A DNA stretch of 33,214 nt, taken from contig JAMQCK010000261.1 in NCBI GenBank assembly GCA_024196135.1, positions 1 through 33,214 on the forward strand. The letters run 5' to 3'. This stretch comes from Pleurotus ostreatus/Saccharomyces cerevisiae fusant (taxonomy: Eukaryota > Opisthokonta). Below the pieces are notes generated by a model. The model saw only the letters and a program-made list of their open reading frames with translations. It had not been told where the DNA came from and did no database searches. Of the stretch, positions 1 through 10,151 are shown piece by piece. Each line of letters opens with the position of its first letter. Within the stretch, counting starts at the first letter, position 1. A program made the position numbers and the translations under genes.

Positions 1-551
1 GACGGACCACCTATCGCAGCTCGACAGTGCCATCAAGAAGCAGCTTGCGTCACTCCAGAGCTCATTCGATGCCTTCGAAGCGACATCGCGTGAGTGACTG
101 CTGCCCTTGCCTCCCTTTGTGGCCTCTTCGTCCTCGCGCTGCGCTCCACCCTCTATCTATCACCCATTCCTCTTCTTTCTATCTATCGCTGTTGTATCTA
201 TACTTGGGGCCATCGAGGCCGTGTACTACCATCCCTTCGCTCGCTCCCCTTCCGTCGGCCGGCCACGCTGCTTCGTTCCTCTTGGGCATTCTCTTTCAAG
301 GCGGCCGGGCCCCTTCGTATTTTGGCAATCGCGCACCAGCCGCTGACATTTCGACCGTTATAGCCCGGGATGAAGAAGAGGAGCATGAAGAAGAACCGCA
401 GGTCGTGGCGGAAGAGGTGGTGGAGGAAGTTCATACCCACGAAGACGTGGTCGAAGCGGAGGTGTCGATCGAAGGAGCGGAGGAAGAGGTTGCAGCCGCG
501 GCCCTCGCAGCGGCCGAGGAAATGGCGGCTCTCCACATCGGAGATGACTAG
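1..551 (+). CDS. 3' end of an unidentified gene with acidic C-terminal tail (partial)
   Basis: Two exons of a + strand gene entering from the left edge. The first (to 89) encodes a polar, helix-prone stretch (HLSQLDSAIKKQLASLQSS) and stops at a clean GTGAGT donor at 90. The last exon ends at the TAG at 549-551 and encodes a strongly acidic then alanine-rich tail (RDEEEEHEEE ... ALHIGDD). The acceptor is ambiguous: AG at 338-339 or AG at 362-363 both keep the frame, and differ by eight codons. Either way the intron is about 250-274 nt, long for this locus, where 46-60 nt is usual. I do not recognise the family; the visible part looks like a coiled coil followed by an acidic tail. The assignment as a real gene end rests on frame continuity across the splice sites and the biased composition. 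Confidence 0.6.
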   Translation, partial: RTTYRSSTVPSRSSLRHSRAHSMPSKRHRVSDCCPCLPLWPLRPRAALHPLSITHSSSFYLSLLYLYLGPSRPCTTIPSLAPLPSAGHAASFLLGILFQGGRAPSYFGNRAPAADISTVIARDEEEEHEEEPQVVAEEVVEEVHTHEDVVEAEVSIEGAEEEVAAAALAAAEEMAALHIGDD

Positions 552-931
552 CCTGCTGCGGTTGCATGCCTTGAAAGAACCACAGAACGCGAAAAATCAT
601 GGATCTACGACGACGACGGTGGAAGGGATCTTTATGGATATCGATGCTCACTGTTTACGACTGTTCTTGCGCCGCGCCTATGCGGGGCTGTTGACTCATG
701 TACTTACGATTACGAGGTGTCCGATGCCGAATGGGAGTTCCTGCTGTTAACTCTACCTTGTCTGGCGTTGGGAGTTTCAAGGCAGCCGCTTTGGGAGAGT
801 GGCGCAGTTGAACAATGGGCGTCACGTGGGAGACCTGGTGACGGCAGCGCTTGTGTGGATCTCCGCGTCGCGCGTTTCGTTCACTTCTTGATGTTGACTG
901 TCGCGTGCCGGACATTGTCCAAGTGAGAACA
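552..931. other. Intergenic, 3' UTR plus RhoGAP upstream region
   Basis: About 380 bases between the stop of the left-edge gene and the RhoGAP start at 932. Short overlapping open frames here have no coherent protein character. No TATA box or clear element is visible. It probably holds the terminator of the first gene and the promoter and 5' leader of the second. Confidence 0.5.
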
Positions 932-3907
932 ATGGAGTCTCAGCCAGCATCGTCCCGCCCGTCGCTCTCAGAGGCGTCGCGCACGGCCGTCGGGCCAGTC
1001 CCGCAGTTCGACTTCCATCTGCGGATCCTCACAACCTCATACATCAGCTTCTTCTCCGAGAGGTATGTGCGGCAGATGCATGTGCGGACAACGGCAGATC
1101 TGACGGTCCCTCTAGAAAGCGCATTGAAGAGAACTAGTAAGCGGGCTGCTCGCTATGCGCAGCAGCATCGGTCTGAGCGCGACGCGTCTAGTTGCCAGCA
1201 GTTGCAGAAACTGCACCACGATATCAAAGCCATTGACACATACCTCGACGATCGAGGAGAGCTGACGACAACAAGAGCAGCCTGGGGCGAGATTCGCGAT
1301 AATGTTGAACGAGGTGCGCGATCGTGTCTACCGTCCTGTAGATCCTTCCTGATGTCAAGTCTTCAGAGACCCAAGCACGCTCTGCCTTCCTGAATACCCT
1401 CGACAAAGATGTGCTCGGACCCCTCACCGCCCTCAGGGTGCGCAATAACGAAGTTGACCATCATTACATTGCTCACAACCCTGCAGGAGACCCAGGAACG
1501 GACTCGCAAGCGCATCAAGGAGGATCTGAAGGAGTCCAACAACGCGTATGCCGAATATGCAGACAGCACCCTCCCAAAGCTCAAGTCTCGATATCTCAAG
1601 AAATTCGCAGAGGCGGAGGTGAGTCTATCGCCATCACCACAGTGTAGCCTTTCCTTACCTCCCCACAGGAATTGAAGCACCAAGCTGCACAACCAGTCGC
1701 CCCCACGCCACAGCAAGCGCAGTCAGGGTCACCTCCCGGCTCGAAGCCCAACCCCGGCGTCGGCGTCAGAGTGACATCGCCTCAACCGCTGCGCCCGCTT
1801 GAGCGGCGCACCTCCCTCGGCCAAGGCAGCCGGAATCGCTCTCCCTCCTCCGGCACCGCCTTCTCCGATCTTGCGCATCAGGGCAAACGGCAGCTTAACA
1901 CCCTGATGGGCCTGCTCGACAAGAGCGGCTCTGTCCATGAACGAGGGGGACGCGAGAGTCATGCGCTGCGCATGGTCCGCCTCAAGCGCGAGGCCGATGA
2001 AGCTGGTGCGTCCGATGCGCGGACTTGCTGCACTTGACTAACGCGGACTTAGACCACGAATATCGCAAGGGCGTGCACTGGCTGGAAACTCTCCGTATCC
2101 GGAAGATCAAGACGCTCGAGAGCGCCTACAGAGTTCGTCCTGTCGTATCCTCCTTCGCGTAATGCATACTGACCAGCTACAGAGTCTGGAGATGTTTATC
2201 GCCGACACATCGTCGACAGTCAAGTTAGTCCTGGCCCGTTATACGGACAACCTGATGTGCGGATGCTTATACCCGCCCTTGACGTCAACTTACCCTTTTC
2301 AGTGCGACTACTACGACGGAAACTCAGATTACCACACACGCGAAGCCAATGGTCGACAAGATCTCGCCAGAGAGGGACGTACAGCGGATGACTAGCTTCA
2401 TTCCGCGTGCCATTGCGTCTGCCACACCGGAGCAAGTCCACTATGAGCACGGCTTGCAGGGCGTTTGCAGCGACCTTATCTTCGGAATCAGCTTGACCGA
2501 CTATGCAACGGGCAAAAACATCCGCGATGGGGAGATACCCCGGATCGTCAGGCTATGTATTGAAGAAATAGACAAGAGAGGACTCGAGGCCGAGGGCATC
2601 TATCGGGTAGGCAATTATTGGAGAGAAGAACTGAATGTTTTGGCTGACTTTTCTATAGGTGTCAGGCCGTCACGCAAACGTTGTCATGGTCAGTGGGACG
2701 TTTTCGCATAACTCGCGGCTGGCTAACGCGTCTTTCAGCTGCAACATGAGGTCGAGAAGGATGAGCAGGCCTTCCGGTTTGACCCACAACGGGACGACGT
2801 CTACGTGATCGCCTCTTTGCTCAAGGTTCGTTCGACCTCAAACGACCTGTAGCCCGGCCTGACGTTGTCAACTAGCTGTACTTGCGGGAGCTCCCTGAAC
2901 CCTTGTTCAAGTTCCAATTGCAAGATCGTATACAGCACACGGAAGACCTCAGTAAGTACTCACTGCAAACATATCGTCGCAAGTACTGACGTTTGACTAG
3001 ATGACCACCGAGCGAACAACTTCATGCTCCTGAAGGCAAAGATTAGGCGACTTCCTCCCGTGCATCAAGCGACCTTGAGGGCGCTCGTCGAGCATCTACA
3101 CAGGGTCGCGAATCATAGCGATAAGAACAAGATGGACCCGAAGAATCTGGCGATCGTCTTCGGTGGTGTTGTGTTTGGCGAGGAAGAGATACCCAAGGGC
3201 GGCGAACGCGATCTGTTGACTCTCGGCACGATGAAGGTGATTTGCTAGCCTTCCTTCACGAATGTCGTTCGTTTACTGACTGTTCTCAGGATACCCTGAT
3301 GGAGGACATGATCGTCCATGCGCCGCTCATCTTCGACGGTCATGAAGGCAGCATCAGCGTCACTACCGGCAGCGCAGGTACCAGCGTGGCAGGTAGCAAC
3401 GCCGGGAGTCAGCCGCACTCACCACAGCTGCCGCCCACGCCCGCGACAGATCCAGCACCAGTCTACTACGGTTCGAAGAGCACAAAGGTCGCTACCGTGC
3501 CGCCGCAGTCGCCTCATCACGGGCATGAGGTCGACTTCACGCCCAAACTTCCTCCACGTCCCGCGAACAGCATCCACCCGTCCTCACGTGGCCAGAACTC
3601 GCCAACAAAGGACCACTTTGACCAGATGCCACCCCCTCCAGTTCCACCACGGAGGCCATCTGGCAATCAGTCGGTTACGTCGTTGCCGCCAGGAGCGAGG
3701 CCGCCGTCACCTCTGCCTAAGTCCGGCTCTCCGACCTCGCAGGCGCAGCCTCCAGCGCAGCCCCATGGTCTATACGCCTTACCGCCTGGCGCCGCACCAC
3801 CCCACCCAGGCGAAGATACACCACCGTCTCCGGCTTCAACGTCTGCTCTGACGGACACCTCTGCTTCGGTGTACGACGAGGCGCGCGCTCATGATCCACG
3901 ACAATGA
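932..3907 (+). CDS. F-BAR domain Rho GTPase-activating protein
   Basis: A GTPase-activating protein for Rho-family GTPases, expected at the cortex or septum like yeast Rgd1-type proteins. I resolve 12 exons: 932-1313, 1367-1437, 1487-1618, 1669-2005, 2053-2132, 2183-2256, 2303-2606, 2659-2688, 2739-2825, 2876-2951, 3001-3236 and 3290-3907, giving 808 aa. Residues about 25-380 form a helical F-BAR/FCH region (e.g. RKRIKEDLKESNNAYAEYAD) interrupted by a Ser/Pro-rich insert (about 200-300). Residues about 410-625 are the RhoGAP domain: FGISLTDY, the arginine finger in EGIYRVSGRH (R460), LYLRELPEPLFKF, and NKMDPKNLAIVFG. The tail (about 640-808) is proline-rich with PPPPVPPRRPSG, a likely SH3 ligand. 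The ATG at 932 opens directly into the F-BAR region. Exon 6 has two in-frame donors (2224 and 2257). Domain calls are secure; the exact Rho target is not. Confidence 0.93.
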
Positions 3908-4319
3908 CGATGTGACGACGAGTAATTGAGTATCACTTACGCCTGCTCCTTGACATTTTCCCTTTCTTCGTTCGCCTTGAATCCTGTTGTATGACTGTTT
4001 GTCACATGCCTAATTTTTTCTGGGTGTCATGAGTCTCTCTTCCCTGCGTTGACATTACTCCCTTTCCTCTTCGCCTCGACCGTGTTGCTTTACCATATCC
4101 ATATAATTTCGTTCCACGATAGTATTACATGTCCAGATAGTCGGTGGGCTGTATATGTAACGTACATTATAGGGCGCAAGCTCTAGTTTATGAGCGTGGA
4201 GGGATGAAGGACGCAGGGCGAGTAGTCGCGTGTGCGTTAGTCAGTGAAGTCAGTAAATACGGACAGTGTCAGTAAACACGAGCAGTGTCAGTAGGCACGA
4301 TATGGGCAAGGAGACACGA
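3908..4319. other. Convergent intergenic region (RhoGAP and PIF1 3' ends)
   Basis: About 410 bases between two gene 3' ends. It is AT-richer and pyrimidine-rich at 3940-4080, as expected for 3' UTRs, and carries a short tandem repeat near 4242-4301. No gene is seen. Confidence 0.6.
4242..4301. repeat. Short tandem repeat, about 19-bp unit
   Basis: Two adjacent 19-bp copies of CAGTGTCAGTARRCACGAK lie at 4264-4282 and 4283-4301, preceded by a diverged 22-bp copy at 4242-4263. It sits just beyond the PIF1 stop codon, so it is probably in that gene's 3' UTR. Confidence 0.7.
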
Positions 4320-7028
4320 TCAGTCCGCGTGATAGCTGGCGATAGCATCCTCCATGTCCATCTCGTCCTCAACGCTGAGCTCCTTCTTTAGCGGAGGAGC
4401 CCAGGAGGCCTGCCACGCCTGGACGCGAGGGTGCGCCAGGACCCTGCGACTTTGTGAGTAATGGCTTCTGGGTTACGCGAAGGGACCGACAACGTACTTC
4501 GAAGGCTGGAAGTTCACGATCTCGAGACCTTCCATGGACGTTGCTCGCGAGACGGCGACGTAAGCTATGGTGCAGAGCAATCAACACCGGCCCTGAGCAT
4601 GGAAGTAGACGTCACTCACCCTGCCCCTTCTCGAACGTTCGCCCCAGGTCGACCTTGACCCGCTGCAAGGTCTGACCCTGCGACTTGTGCACCGACAGCG
4701 CCCAAGCAAGTATGAGCGGCACCTGCATCCTCGACACCTCCACATTCCCCATAATCCCCTCCACCGTAAACATCAGCGGCGCGCACAACAGCTGGCTCCC
4801 ATTCGTAAACCGCACCAACGGGAACCTTTGATTCTTCGAAAACACCGCCTCGCTCATCGGCCGCATGTCGCCAATCGGCTCTCTTCGAATATGGTACTCG
4901 CCCTTGCTGTCGGGGTCCGCGGACCCGTAGGGGTGCCCGTCGCGCATCTTGATCTGCGCGACGGCGATGGCGCGCTCGATCGCCTCGTGCACGGTGCAGA
5001 ACTCCTCGACGCGGCCGACGGAGCCGTTGACGAGGAGGCCCTGGACGACGTTCTGGATGAGCATGACCTGCGCGCCGACTTTGAGGGAGACGTCCGCGGG
5101 GGCGATGAGGCGCTCGAGGAGGGGCTCGGCGTTGGAGGCGGTGAGACGCTGGTTGGAGGCGTCCCAGCCGACGGCGTCCACGGACTTGTATGTCTGCGTC
5201 GCCCCTTGGAGTTCAGCGAGGCGGGCGTTGTTGCAGGACTCGACCTCGGCGCGGAGCGGGAAGCTGGACTGAGGTTGAGCAGGCGTTTGGGAGGTGATAA
5301 AGGTCACGTACATGTAAGTCGGCTCTATGCCATCATCATATTTCAAAGGACGCGACAAGCTAGTCAACTTGTCGACATGCCACTGCTCGAGCTCGCCGTG
5401 TCTCATGGCGGACAAGATATCAATGAACTCTGTGGGCGTTCGTGAGTTCCAGCCAAATTCAGAGAAGACTGCTCCTACCATTGTCCCTTTGACGGAAAAC
5501 CTTGGTCAAGAGGACGGGCTTGCCAATGCACCTGGACCACGATTGGGCTTCGAATGCGAATATCGGGGGCATATGATAATTGTGGCTCTTGTTGGGGACG
5601 GGTGGAAGCTGGAAGAAGTCTCCCGAGATGACGAGCTAGCGAAGGCATGAGTAACTTTAATGGTCACAAGTACTTGACCTACCTGTATTCCACCAAAAGG
5701 CCTTCCATCACGCCGTACTTTTCTGCCAATATACTCCTGTTCGTGGGTTGCCTATCAGTCGCCTTTTCACAGAGGAAAAGCAAGCGAATCTGACCAGCTT
5801 GTCAAAGAGATGGCCATCGAGCATGGAAACTACGGCGCAAAATGTCAGTACGTTAGTACTGCCTCAAAAGACCAAAACGAGGCTTACTCTCATCGATGAC
5901 GAGGGTGGCACAGCTCGTCCACCGACTCTTGAGTACCATAGAGTTGCATATCTTTGCCACAAGCTTCTTCGCCGGCTCGTTGCCCAGTCCTATTCCAGCC
6001 CACGAGTAAATTGTGCGTCCACCGACATTGACCGAAGCAATGCCTACGATGTTTACCGTCAAAAAGCAGGTAAAACAGCTCCAGAACGCACGTACCTGTT
6101 GGGGCAGTAATTTCGACCTCGATGGGATCGTTCTTGTCCGCCCCTTGTCGAATCATCTCCAATTTACGATCTTTGAAGACTTTGATGATTTCTCGCAAAA
6201 GGACTGATTTTCCAGTACCTATCAGGGGCTTGTAAGCGGCGAACATCCACCGCGACAATAGTCACCCACCGGCAGGACCCGTGAAGAAGACATTCTTGCC
6301 TGTCTTGACCATGTCCAGAACCAAGCGCTGTTCCGGCGACAGTTCAATGTCATTCGAAACAGCAGGAAGTTTTGCCGCAGCGACTTCATCAGGCCTGGCA
6401 TTGACGAGCTCTGGCGGCACGGACGCTGCAGGCGTTGGGTATTCCCTTTCTGGGCTCCCTCTGGGTGTTGGCAGGGGAGGCGGTGATCCCTGAATGCGCA
6501 CAGGAGGATCGTCATATTCGAAAGGCTCGTCAGTCTGCACGCAGGCGTCAGCGGTGATGACCTGCACCGCCGCATCAGCCTTTGATGATCCAGGCTTTGG
6601 GTCGTCGTCGAACTCCGTCCACAAAGTAGATGAGTCGGGGTACCGACGACGGCTCTCTGCGGTCATGTAAGTGGCAACATATCTCTAGACGTGCAAAAAC
6701 ATACTGTTCTTCTTGCTCTTCTTTCGACCTGAATCGGGGTTCCGCAGCCATTCTTCCGCCTTCTCAAGCGAGTAGAACTTCTTGCCAACCGCACCGCTGA
6801 GTCCGTCGAGCTGAAAGTGCATGGTCATGGTCAAGTACAATCAGATTATCAGCGCTGTCTACTGACCGCTTCCCGATACTAGACCAAATGAGAGGTGTCA
6901 ATCAGTCAGGGGAGGAAGCTACGAAGGCGCCCCGGGCTCACACGCACCTCATCGATAGTATGATATATCCTCGGCCCTCGGCGACCATTCAAGACTGCAT
7001 AGTACTTTTGGGTGGCAACCTTGGGCAT
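4320..7028 (-). CDS. PIF1: PIF1-family DNA helicase with N-terminal RNase H1-like domain
   Basis: A 5'-3' superfamily 1B helicase acting in genome maintenance in nucleus and/or mitochondria. Thirteen exons read from 7028: 6948-7028, 6867-6878, 6705-6810, 6270-6656, 6096-6218, 5888-6043, 5795-5829, 5683-5736, 5479-5635, 5312-5429, 4620-5263, 4498-4564 and 4320-4443; about 687 aa. Residues 5-65 (KYYAVLNGRRGPRIYHTIDE ... GAVGKKFYSLEKAEEWL) match the caulimovirus-viroplasmin/RNase H1 N-terminal fold that binds RNA-DNA hybrids. The helicase core follows: Walker A GPAGTGKS (193-200), APTGIASVNVGGRTIYSWAG, Walker B VIDEISM, GDFFQLPPV, LTKVFRQRD, LSVHKSQGQTL and AYVAVSRATSMEGLEIVNF. All motifs look intact. 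Exon 2 is only 12 nt. The 48-nt intron 5264-5311 is stop-free and in frame; removing it restores the family's EPT..FPLR spacing. It shares a 218-bp upstream region with the divergent HAM1-like gene. Confidence 0.92.
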
Positions 7029-7246
7029 GGCTGGCCGTCATGTGCTGGTTCGACTTGACTGTCCGGTTCAAGCCACGACGCGGCACCTGCCGGCCGCGCC
7101 GGAGCCGATGAAAATGCTGCCGTGGTCACATGGCCGCGTCGCTGTGACGCGCGCGCATGACGTCGTCTGTAGCCGACCTCTGCTTTACGCCACCGTCCTG
7201 GCTGCCATGGGCTCAAATAGACTCACCTTGTCCTCTTACCGTCACG

Positions 7247-10055
7247 ATGGGTATATGCAGCTCCTGCTGTGGGCGAAGGGACAAGACGGGCGAGCGCGAA
7301 CCCCTGCTGTCCAAGGGAAAGCAGAGCGCACTTCCTCCGCCTCGTTCAGATATCGAGAGGCTCGCGGACGCGCTTGGTGCCTTTCAAGTAGGAAAGCTAC
7401 CATCTCAAGCCCAGATTGATCCTCTGCTCTTCCGTCTACTTCGCTCAAATGTCTTCGACGTCGACGGCAGGAATCAAGGCAGCGGTCCCATCAGTCGGCA
7501 TGGTCGACAGGTTGTGCAAGACGCGCACGACGTCCTGCAAGCATTGAAGCAATTCGGGCTCGACAAGAACGGTATACAATCAGCTATGCCTATGAAAGTT
7601 GAGGCTGACAAAGGCAGGTGACGATGTCCTGCAAGACCTTGTCTTTCAATACAGGAAACTGCACAACACCACGCCCATTGAGCTCAACCAAGAATACCTA
7701 GCTCGTGTCCAGGATGGTACTTTTCAGGCTGGAGAGAAGTGTATGTGAGACTTAGTTGCGTTGTTTGAACGCGTACTTAATCTTTTCGCAGCCGCAGACA
7801 TCCCATCGACACCGGAGTTATCTCAGGATGCCACAAGCATTGTCGAATCTATTCAGACCATTTTGCGGCTGGTCCTCACGTCCTCGACATTCCGCTCTAT
7901 TTTGAAAGACATACTCGAGCTTGCCCGGGACTACATCTCATACACGGCCGGTGAGGTCGCCGACGTCGCGTTGGAAGTACAAGTCGCTGCTGAAGATGTA
8001 GAGCGAGCTGCGCAAACGACGGATATCTCCGTTGAAGATATCAAAGGAAAGGCGAAGGAGATCTACGACGACGTCCGGGATGTCGCCGCAGGCAACGGGT
8101 CGCGCATAAATGGTATACCTCCGTCGCGCGACCCGCGCACGGTGGCCTATGATCGTGTGCAGCTGGTAAGAGGATATCCAACTACGTATATAGGGAACCT
8201 TGTAATTCATTCCTCTTATCGGCAGATCTTCGCCTCCGCTCACAGGGATCCGCGATACACTCAAGCCCTTCGGACGCTACTCGAAGTCATTCGCAAATAC
8301 GTCTCCATAACTCGCAAAACAGCCGACATCATATCGCACGCCTCCCCAAACGACCTACCAAAAGGCCGCCTATTCTACCTCACCGCCCCAGCCAGACGCT
8401 TTCTGCGCGACCTTCGCATCCTCGCCGAACGCCTCGCCTCCGGACATCCTCTATCGAACCTCCTCCACCTCTTCGCCCAATTCCTCGACGACCTCCTCTT
8501 CTCCCCTGCGGAAGTGGGCTACGAGATCCGTACGCTCTTCGCCGCCGCGGGCGAGTGGTGCGACTACGCCCTCGCGGACCCCACGTACGCCAACTCGAGC
8601 ACGGGCATGCAGGCGTTTGGCAGTCTGTACGATACCAGTCGGAGGCTGCTCAGATCGGATTCGGAGGATAAATTGGCGGTGGATTTTCGGTTGTTGGTCG
8701 ACGAGCTGAGGATCTACCTCCGCCTCGTTCAGGACGACCTAGCAAATAAGCGACTAGTCAACTCGATCCGTGCGCTGGACGCCGACGTCAGGCAGTTGGG
8801 CGCGGATACGATGGGTGCAAGGAGTCGGTGGAGACGAGAATTTGTGCAGGACGTGCTTGGGTATCTCCTTCCAAGGATTCTGCGATCCCTGCGCTCGCTG
8901 CCAATCATGCCGCGTGTGGAGTACCAAGACCGGACGCTGGATATTGCGCTGGATTCGTTGTTGCTCACTTCGACACCGCTCACTGTCACCTCGTCGTTGA
9001 CGCCGGACCATTTCTCAGTTCAAAACCTTTCCGAACTTTACGTCGATTTGGCAGGAGAGTCCTCAGAGAATGTGGTCACGACGCGCACACGGACGCGCGT
9101 TCACGTCGATGGCATCCGACTCTCGGCGCATGACGTAGGGTACTACGCGAAGTACAAGGGCTGGATGTCGTACGAGGACGAGGGGTTGCTTAGCGTGGAC
9201 ATCGGCGCGCCAGAAGGCAGTGGCGGCCTGGAGATCGGCATCGACCTCAATTTCCCGGAGAATGGCCATGACACACCCAATCACACTGACGCCACCGCCG
9301 ACGTCGCCCTCAAAGACCGTCACGACACCCCCGCCCCCGCCTTCACCGTCCTCGAAGTCCGCGTCCGGCTCTCCGGCCTCGCCCTCACCATCGATTGCAG
9401 CAAGCACTGGTTGCTCAACAAGCTCCTGCTGCAGCCGCTGTCCGGGCCGACACTGTCGGTCGTGTTGGCGAGCGTGCTGGAGGGGAAGATACGGGAGGGG
9501 CTGGAGGGGGTGGCGAGAGTGTTGGGCGAGGCGAGGAGGGATGCGAGGGATGCGAAAAGGGGCACGGCAGACGAAAGAGAGGAGCCGGATGTCCAAGACT
9601 ACCTCGCATCGCTCCTGCAACATCTGTCAACATTGTTCCAGAGCGCGCCGCCAGATCCGGACGTGGTGCAGGAGTCGAACACTGATGTCACGGTCGCTGG
9701 CGTGATCCATACTACGATGACAAAACCGGCGCACGAGGAGGACTCGGAGGTCGACTCAGAAGAGGAGGAGGGCGAAGAAACTATCATCGCTATCGGCGGC
9801 GCGCCACAGCTATTCCCTGGCAAAGCAGGGCCGCATGATGCGGTTGACGATGGTGGAGGAGTGGGAGAGGTGGTGAAGGAGGTTGCTGAGGATACGCGCT
9901 CGGCTGTAGAGAAGGCAGCGGCGAGTACAAGGGAGGCGGTTCGCAGCGCGAGGGAGGTAAGGGAAGAGCTCGAGCGCTCTGGGAAGCGGAAGGATGCTCG
10001 GAAGAGAGTCGATGGCAAGAGGCGAGGATGGCATAGTGATGCGTTCGACTTTTGA
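7247..10055 (+). CDS. HAM1-like (DUF4449-type) putative lipid-binding protein
   Basis: Four exons (7247-7571, 7618-7740, 7792-8165, 8226-10055) give 883 aa. The start MGICSSCCGRRD is a textbook N-terminal acylation sequence: glycine 2 for myristoylation and Cys4/7/8 for palmitoylation. That strongly supports this ATG rather than upstream open sequence. The body resembles the fungal HAM1-like N- and C-terminal families, predicted to have BPI/SMP-like lipid-binding folds. It has an N-terminal helical part (about 20-400), then a segment with PRVEYQDRTLDIALDSLLL (about 560) and a beta-rich stretch with HDVGYYAKYKGWMSYEDEG. An acidic, helical C-terminus follows (DSEVDSEEEEGEE, then EVVKEVAEDTRSAVEKAAAS). 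I infer a membrane-anchored lipid-binding or lipid-transfer protein. The family call is from memory of conserved phrases. Intron 8166-8225 (60 nt) is stop-free and in frame, so it can be read through. Confidence 0.7.
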
Positions 10056-10151
10056 GAAGGAATTCCGCGTAAAGTATACATATTTCGTCCGGGGACATTG
10101 TAGCTACAGGGTTCAGATCATCCATACACGTTCTTTTCCTCCAGGAGTCCC

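Noticed and set aside
4687..5445. 252-codon open frame on the + strand
   Set aside because: It is antisense to the PIF1 core, whose motifs are unmistakable. The His/Arg- and Gly/Leu-rich product is typical of the complement of GC-biased coding DNA.
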